Below are positions 59,240-64,000 of a stretch of 64,000 nucleotides of DNA, piece after piece. Every line of letters begins with the position of its first letter. Position 1 is the first letter of the stretch. Made by a program: the position numbers and the translations under genes. A model generated the notes under the pieces. It had not been told where the DNA came from. It did no database searches and worked only from the letters and a program-made list of their open reading frames with translations. The stretch is from Thermoactinomyces mirandus (GTDB lineage: Bacteria; Bacillota; Bacilli; Thermoactinomycetales; Thermoactinomycetaceae), in assembly GCF_013868055.1 (NCBI RefSeq), contig NZ_JACEOL010000036.1, positions 1-64,000 on the forward strand, written 5' to 3'.

Positions 59240-59312
59240 CGTATGAAAAGAAGGAATTTGAGAAGAAGGTGTGGAAGCTTCTCCTTAATATGTTGTTGGA
59301 GGAGTGCAACCT

Positions 59313-59624
59313 ATGAGTCGGCCTGAACGGGGATTAAAAATTGCCAAGAGCATAAAAATCGTCGATTGGCTGAAAATTGAAATCCTGGACCAGATTTCGG
59401 CTTTGTTTCGGGGAATCCATTCAGCCAATCAGCATTTGATGATAGATAGCTTGTCCAGCCTGGTTATTTCCGTCTACGTGTTGGCCCGGCGTATGGGTTT
59501 TTCATTTCGGGAACTGGATCAGTCGGTGTCGCAAAAGTTGCGTGAACATGCCCGTGAAGGTCATCAACTGGAAGAGTGGTATGGTGACCTCTCGCAATTG
59601 GATGATTATCTAAACAAGAGGTGA
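59313..59624 (+). CDS. MazG-like family protein
   Basis: A 103-residue all-helical protein of the MazG-like family found beside rpsR and yybS in Bacillales. SIKIVDWLKIEILDQISALFRGIHS and LISVYVLARRMGFSF-like helices form the fold; the family resembles NTP pyrophosphohydrolases, but an obvious metal-binding EExxE set is not seen here, so activity is doubtful. The start is the ATG at 59313 with GGAGG 10 nt upstream. Confidence 0.75.
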   Translation: MSRPERGLKIAKSIKIVDWLKIEILDQISALFRGIHSANQHLMIDSLSSLVISVYVLARRMGFSFRELDQSVSQKLREHAREGHQLEEWYGDLSQLDDYLNKR

Positions 59625-59631
59625 CAGATGT

Positions 59632-60546
59632 TTGCCACAAAAAGACAAGGATTACATTAAGGACAGTTTCCTGTATACGGGACTGTTTCTCTTCATGCTT
59701 GCCTCGATTAACATTCCCTTGCTCCACCTGATCATTTTGTGGATTCTTCCTTTTCCGTTTCTGGTATTGCGGGTAAAGCAGCCGATCAGTGCGATGATTG
59801 TTCCGCTGGTTGGCATCTTTATCCTGTATTTGTACGGTTTTCCGTTGCTTTATATCCTGCTTGGCCTGCTGGCCTGGTTTATTGGCCTGGGTATGGGAAA
59901 TATTTACCGCAGAACCGATTCAACAGGAACGGATGTGGTTTTGGGAGGACTGGTATCAGGGCTCGTTGCTTCCTGGATTACAATGGGGTTGATGCAATGG
60001 GCATTTGATTTCTTTGACGTACTGAAATCAGCCTGGCAAAACGAATGGATCGAGGCGCAGAGAATTCTGAATCAGTCAGGGATTGCCGTGCCTGAAGTGG
60101 TTATCCCTCCCATCGGAGTGTTTGTACTGGTGTTTTTATTGCTGATTCTGGTGCCGATGATTCTGATTTCGTTTGTTGTGACAAGGAAATGGCTTGTGTA
60201 CAAGGGATATCCCCGCAAAGCACTTCCGCCCTTTCATGAGTGGCGTTTGCCAAAAGTGTTTTTTTATTTCTTTTTGTTGGTGTTGTTGGCGGAATGGTTT
60301 GTTGCCGGTGACGGAGGCCTTGATGCCAATGACCAATGGATGATCGGGATTGTATTTGTTTTGCAAGTTTTGTTTTTCATTCAGGGATTGGCTTTTCTGG
60401 ACTTCCTGTTAAAGCAGAAGAAGAAAAGCCGGATGTGGCTGGCCCTGGCCGTTTTGATGGCATGGCTTCCTCCAATCTCCTTTATTATTTTGCTGCTGGG
60501 CGTTGTCGATGTAGGTACGTCATTGAGAATAAAATTGCAAAGATGA
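59632..60546 (+). CDS. yybS: YybS family membrane protein (DUF2232)
   Basis: A 304-residue integral membrane protein with about eight hydrophobic segments, in the conserved slot before gdpP. The DUF2232 core includes GMGNIYRRTDSTGTDVVLGG. The function is unknown; the fold resembles S components of ECF transporters. The start is a TTG with GAGGTG 8 nt upstream, 5 bp after the MazG-like stop. Confidence 0.85.
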   Translation: MPQKDKDYIKDSFLYTGLFLFMLASINIPLLHLIILWILPFPFLVLRVKQPISAMIVPLVGIFILYLYGFPLLYILLGLLAWFIGLGMGNIYRRTDSTGTDVVLGGLVSGLVASWITMGLMQWAFDFFDVLKSAWQNEWIEAQRILNQSGIAVPEVVIPPIGVFVLVFLLLILVPMILISFVVTRKWLVYKGYPRKALPPFHEWRLPKVFFYFFLLVLLAEWFVAGDGGLDANDQWMIGIVFVLQVLFFIQGLAFLDFLLKQKKKSRMWLALAVLMAWLPPISFIILLLGVVDVGTSLRIKLQR

Positions 60547-60670
60547 AAATGGAATTTTATGGAATGACGAAGATTGTTTCCAGGGAGTTGCCCGTTTTGT
60601 CAACTGGGGTAAAATAAAAAGGAGAAATGGTTGCATACCGGATGCAACCGATGGTTTGAGGGGATAAGAG

Positions 60671-62647
60671 ATGCCGAAGTTTGTGATACAGAGATGGCAT
60701 GGCTATCACATGGTTTTCGCCATGTGTTTCAGTCTTGTTTTGATCGCGCTGCTTTCCACATATCAATGGATTTATGGGATTATTGGCCTTGTTTTTTTTA
60801 CTGTGCTGGCCATGATATTGTATCAGGCTGAACGCGCGTTTCGGAAGGATTTTAACGAATATGTGCTGACCCTCGGCAACCGGATCAAAAATGCCGGGCA
60901 GATGGCCATTGATGAATTGCCGATCGGCATCCTGCTGTATGACCGTGATGGACACATCGAATGGCACAATTCCTTTGTGTCAGGGATGCTGGATCAGGAA
61001 CGGTTGGTTGGTGTTGCAATCAGTGAAGTATTGCCCTCCCTGAAACAGGAACAGCCAAAACAGGACGGGTTTTTTACGATTGAACATGGCAATAACGTTT
61101 ACCGGGTGATTCCCAAAGCGGAAGAACGGTTATATTACTTTGTGGACATTACGCAATTGAATCATTTGGAAAAACAGTTGCATGATGAAAAGACAGTTTT
61201 GGGCTTTATACACATGGATAACTTTGATGAAGCGGGACAGGATCTGACGGACCAGGAAAGTACCCTTCTTTTATCCAATGTGACTGGCGCTATTTCCAAA
61301 TGGGCGCTGGAGAATGACATCACCCTCAAACGAATCGAAACAGATAAAATGTTTTTTGTTACACAGCAAAAGTCACTTGAAAAACTGATGAAATCCCGCT
61401 TTTCCATTCTGGACGTCGTCCGTGAGATGACCCGCCGCAATAAAATTCCGATCACCTTGAGCATTGGTGTGGCCAATGTAGGGGACACCATTACCGAGCG
61501 GGCGAAAAATGCGCAAACGGCTCTGGATATAACGCTGGCTCGTGGTGGGGACCAGGCTGCGGTTCAGACCGGAGAGCAGATTACTTTTTATGGTGGAAAA
61601 ACCAATGCTGTTGAGAAGAGGACAAGGGTACGGGCCAGGGTGATTTCGCAGGCGATGAGCAATCTGTTTCAAAACAGCAAGCGCGTTCTGGTAATGGGGC
61701 ATAAACGGCCGGACATGGATGCCCTCGGAGCAGCGGTGGGGGTGGTGAAATTTGCCACTTTTCATGACTGCAAGGCGGCTATTGTATTGGATGAAGCGGA
61801 GGACAACCTGTCGATACAACGTCTTTTGGCAGCAATGGAAAATCATGAGTATCTGGGTGACCGGTTGATCCATCCGGACAAGGCGATGTCCTGGATCGAT
61901 GATCCTGATACCCTGTTGATTCTGGTAGATACCCATAAACCATCTCTTGTCATTGAGCCCCGTCTGCTGGAAAAGGCTGACCGGGTCGTTGTAATCGATC
62001 ATCATCGGCGGGGCGAGGACTTTGTAGAGAATCCCGTTCTTGTGTATATCGAACCGTATGCCTCTTCCACCAGTGAACTGGTGACCGAGCTGCTCCAATA
62101 CCAGGATGGCCGGTTGGCAATGGATACCTTGGAAGCGACTGCGCTTTTGGCCGGAATTGTCGTCGATACAAAAAATTTTGCTTTTCGCGCCGGTTCGCGG
62201 ACTTTTGAAGCCGCTTCTTTCCTGCGCCGGCACGGGGCTGACCTGATGATGGTACAGTCCCTGTTGAAAGAGGATTTGGGGCAGTATGTGAAAAGAGCGG
62301 AAATCATAAAGAATACAGAAATTTACTTTCAGAACATCGCTGTTGCTGTGGGGCTGGAAGATGAGGAATATAATCAGTTATTAATTGCCCAGGCAGCAGA
62401 TACCCTTTTGAACATGCAGGGAATCCGTGCTTCGTTTGTGATCGGAAGAAGAGAAGATAATCTGGTCTCTATCAGTGCACGCTCCCAGGGGGAGATCAAC
62501 GTACAGGTAATTATGGAGGAGTTGGGCGGAGGAGGCCATTTGACCAATGCAGCCTGCCAACTGGAGGATGTGTCTTTGGCGGAAGCAAAAAAAATCCTGT
62601 TGGACGTATTGGAAAGAAATATTAGAGAGTGGGGGCCGGTAACATGA
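60671..62647 (+). CDS. gdpP: Cyclic-di-AMP phosphodiesterase GdpP
   Basis: A 658-residue membrane enzyme that hydrolyses cyclic-di-AMP. Two N-terminal membrane segments (about 12-52) are followed by a degenerate PAS domain, a degenerate GGDEF domain ([11 protein letters not shown] in place of GGDEF), and a DHH/DHHA1 module (about 340-655) with [17 protein letters not shown] and [10 protein letters not shown]. It controls osmotic and wall homeostasis. It overlaps rplI by 4 bp, so the two are coupled. Confidence 0.96.
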   Translation: MPKFVIQRWHGYHMVFAMCFSLVLIALLSTYQWIYGIIGLVFFTVLAMILYQAERAFRKDFNEYVLTLGNRIKNAGQMAIDELPIGILLYDRDGHIEWHNSFVSGMLDQERLVGVAISEVLPSLKQEQPKQDGFFTIEHGNNVYRVIPKAEERLYYFVDITQLNHLEKQLHDEKTVLGFIHMDNFDEAGQDLTDQESTLLLSNVTGAISKWALENDITLKRIETDKMFFVTQQKSLEKLMKSRFSILDVVREMTRRNKIPITLSIGVANVGDTITERAKNAQTALDITLARGGDQAAVQTGEQITFYGGKTNAVEKRTRVRARVISQAMSNLFQNSKRVLVMGHKRPDMDALGAAVGVVKFATFHDCKAAIVLDEAEDNLSIQRLLAAMENHEYLGDRLIHPDKAMSWIDDPDTLLILVDTHKPSLVIEPRLLEKADRVVVIDHHRRGEDFVENPVLVYIEPYASSTSELVTELLQYQDGRLAMDTLEATALLAGIVVDTKNFAFRAGSRTFEAASFLRRHGADLMMVQSLLKEDLGQYVKRAEIIKNTEIYFQNIAVAVGLEDEEYNQLLIAQAADTLLNMQGIRASFVIGRREDNLVSISARSQGEINVQVIMEELGGGGHLTNAACQLEDVSLAEAKKILLDVLERNIREWGPVT

Positions 62648-63090
62648 AAATAATCTTGCTCAAAGATATAAAAGGGACTGGCAAAAAGGGAGAAATTAAA
62701 GAGGTAGCGGAAGGTTATGCCCGCAACTATTTGATTCCGCGCAAAATGGCGGTTGCGGCAACCGAAGGGAATGTGAAGGCCCTGAAGGAACAAAAGAAAC
62801 GGGAAGCGAAGCGGAAAGTGCAGGAGCAGAAAGAGGCGGAAGCACTTGCCCGAAAATTGAGCGACCTGAAAGTGGTCCTTTCTGTCAAAGCAGGTAAAGG
62901 CGGACGGCTCTTTGGTTCTATCACGTCAAAGCAAATCAGCCAGACTTTGAAAAAGAACCATCAATTGAATGTGGACAAGAAAAAAATTCAATTAAACGAA
63001 CCGATTCGCTCGTTGGGAGTTACCAAAGTCCCGGTTAAACTTCATCCGGAAGTAACGGCGACCCTCTTTGTGCACGTGGTTGAAGAATAG
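62644..63090 (+). CDS. rplI: 50S ribosomal protein L9
   Basis: A 148-residue L9 protein: [21 protein letters not shown] and [16 protein letters not shown] form the N-terminal domain, a long charged helix follows (about 42-75), then the C-terminal domain with SITSKQIS. The start is the ATG at 62644 overlapping the gdpP stop. Confidence 0.97.
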   Translation: MKIILLKDIKGTGKKGEIKEVAEGYARNYLIPRKMAVAATEGNVKALKEQKKREAKRKVQEQKEAEALARKLSDLKVVLSVKAGKGGRLFGSITSKQISQTLKKNHQLNVDKKKIQLNEPIRSLGVTKVPVKLHPEVTATLFVHVVEE

Positions 63091-63185
63091 GGACACACTT
63101 CGCCGTGCCAGGAGTGCGGGCCTTGCATCATGTCCGGGAAGCAACCGGATGTCTCCAGGGTCAGGTTATGTTTTTGGACAGTCGC

Positions 63186-63217
63186 GGCACTCCACCAAGG
63201 TCTGGAGTGCTTTTTTG
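63186..63217 (+). terminator. Terminator between rplI and dnaB
   Basis: GGCACTCCA and TGGAGTGC pair and are followed by TTTTTTG, 24 bp upstream of dnaB. Confidence 0.75.
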
Positions 63218-63239
63218 CGAATTTGGAGGGATAAGGAAG

Positions 63240-64000
63240 ATGAGTGATTTGTTTGCTGATCGACTCCCGCCTCATAATCAGGAAGCAGAACAAGCCGTAT
63301 TGGGAGCAATTTTGCTTGACCCTTCTGTTCTCATTTCTGTCAATGAGCGATTGAAATCGGAAGATTTTTACCGTCAGGCTCATCAAAAACTGTTCCAGGT
63401 GATGAATGAACTGGCCGACAAGGGTGAGCCGGTTGATCTGGTAACACTGACGGCAGAATTGAATGATCGAAAGCTGTTGGACGAGATTGGCGGAGTCCCG
63501 TATTTGAATGAATTGGCCAGTGTCGTGCCGACTGCGGCCAATGTCGGTTATTATGCCAAAATTGTAGAAGAAAAGGCCATTTTAAGGCGTCTGATTCGCG
63601 CAGCAACCCAGATAGCAGCTTCCGGATATACGCGACAGGAAGAACTTGGGCAACTTCTTGATGAAGCAGAACGGAAAATATTGGAGATCTCCCAGCGAAC
63701 TATTCGGGGTGCCGGTTTTATTTCGATTCATGACGCTTTACTGGAATCTTACGAACGAATTGAGGCGCTTCATTTCAATAAAGGCGGCATCAGCGGGATT
63801 CCTACCGGATACGTGGATCTGGACCGGATGATTTCCGGACTGAAAGGGTCGGAACTGATTATTGTGGCGGCACGACCCAGTATGGGGAAAACCGCTTTCG
63901 CCCTGAATCTGGCGCAAAATGTGGGAGTGCGTGTTGGAAAGACCGTAGCCATCTTCAGTCTGGAAATGTCCGCCTCGCAACTGGTAACCCGGATGTTGGC
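63240..64000 (+). CDS. dnaB: Replicative DNA helicase DnaB, 5' part
   Basis: The first 253 codons of the hexameric replicative helicase (called DnaC in B. subtilis); the gene runs off the window. The N-terminal domain starts LFADRLPPHNQEAEQAVLGAILLDP, and the RecA-like domain has GIPTGYVDLDRMISGL and Walker A AARPSMGKTAFALNLA, then SLEMSASQLVTRML. AAGGA lies close to the ATG at 63240. The helicase is placed after rplI, as in other Bacillales. Confidence 0.96.
   Translation, partial: MSDLFADRLPPHNQEAEQAVLGAILLDPSVLISVNERLKSEDFYRQAHQKLFQVMNELADKGEPVDLVTLTAELNDRKLLDEIGGVPYLNELASVVPTAANVGYYAKIVEEKAILRRLIRAATQIAASGYTRQEELGQLLDEAERKILEISQRTIRGAGFISIHDALLESYERIEALHFNKGGISGIPTGYVDLDRMISGLKGSELIIVAARPSMGKTAFALNLAQNVGVRVGKTVAIFSLEMSASQLVTRML

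Overview
The window is the chromosomal replication-origin region of a low-GC Gram-positive, endospore-forming member of the Bacillales. Evidence is the order dnaA-dnaN-yaaA-recF-remB-gyrB-gyrA-yaaC on one side and rpmH-rnpA-yidD-yidC-jag-mnmE-mnmG-rsmG-noc-parA-parB on the other. Sporulation-linked genes (spo0M, yyaC), many TTG/GTG starts and strong AGGAGG ribosome sites agree. A Thermoactinomycetaceae-like genus is a guess; nothing in the window fixes the genus. Orientation fits two forks leaving oriC at about 36.9-38.7 kb: most genes left of it lie on the minus strand and most genes right of it on the plus strand.

Layout. 0-5.3 kb: yhgE/yhgD exporter-regulator pair with a palindromic operator, an ABC exporter and a Dps protein. 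5.7-8.1 kb: tRNA-Arg(CCU) followed by decayed DNA (a small zinc-ribbon-like ORF, a broken TetR gene, a broken cyclase gene). 8.3-18.1 kb: accessory genes (amino-acid permease, asparagine synthetase, spo0M, a two-component system, a secreted protein, an ASCH protein, a YwiC-like membrane protein) with two DnaA-box modules of identical geometry at 15.13 and 15.59 kb. 18.2-21.1 kb: a graveyard of an IS3-type fragment, a truncated ABC ATPase, a histidine kinase, a decapitated response regulator and a dead tyrosine integrase ending beside tRNA-Ser(UGA). 21.3-34.3 kb: serS with a T-box leader, pdxT-pdxS, dacA, guaB, a lipase-like hydrolase, yaaC, gyrA, gyrB, remB. 34.3-38.7 kb: recF, yaaA, dnaN, dnaA and a bipartite oriC with a DnaA-trio-like unwinding element. 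38.9-45.4 kb: rpmH to rsmG. 45.4-51.6 kb: a segregation district with a ParM/StbA-like actin homologue and a large low-complexity partner on the minus strand, then noc, parA, parB and two parS sites. 51.6-64 kb: cysteine-desulfurase-like enzyme, yyaC, plsC, yyzM, ychF, then rpsF-ssb-[degenerate group II intron]-rpsR, a MazG-like gene, yybS, gdpP, rplI and the start of dnaB.

How it fits together: DnaA, DnaN, gyrase, RecF, SSB and DnaB handle replication; ParA/ParB/parS and Noc couple origin segregation to division; RnpA, YidC, Jag, MnmE/G, RsmG and ribosomal proteins S6, S18, L9 and L34 serve translation and membrane insertion. The most unusual item is the chromosomal actin-like gene and its unrecognised downstream partner, arranged like a plasmid parM-parR cassette next to ParABS and pointing against replication.
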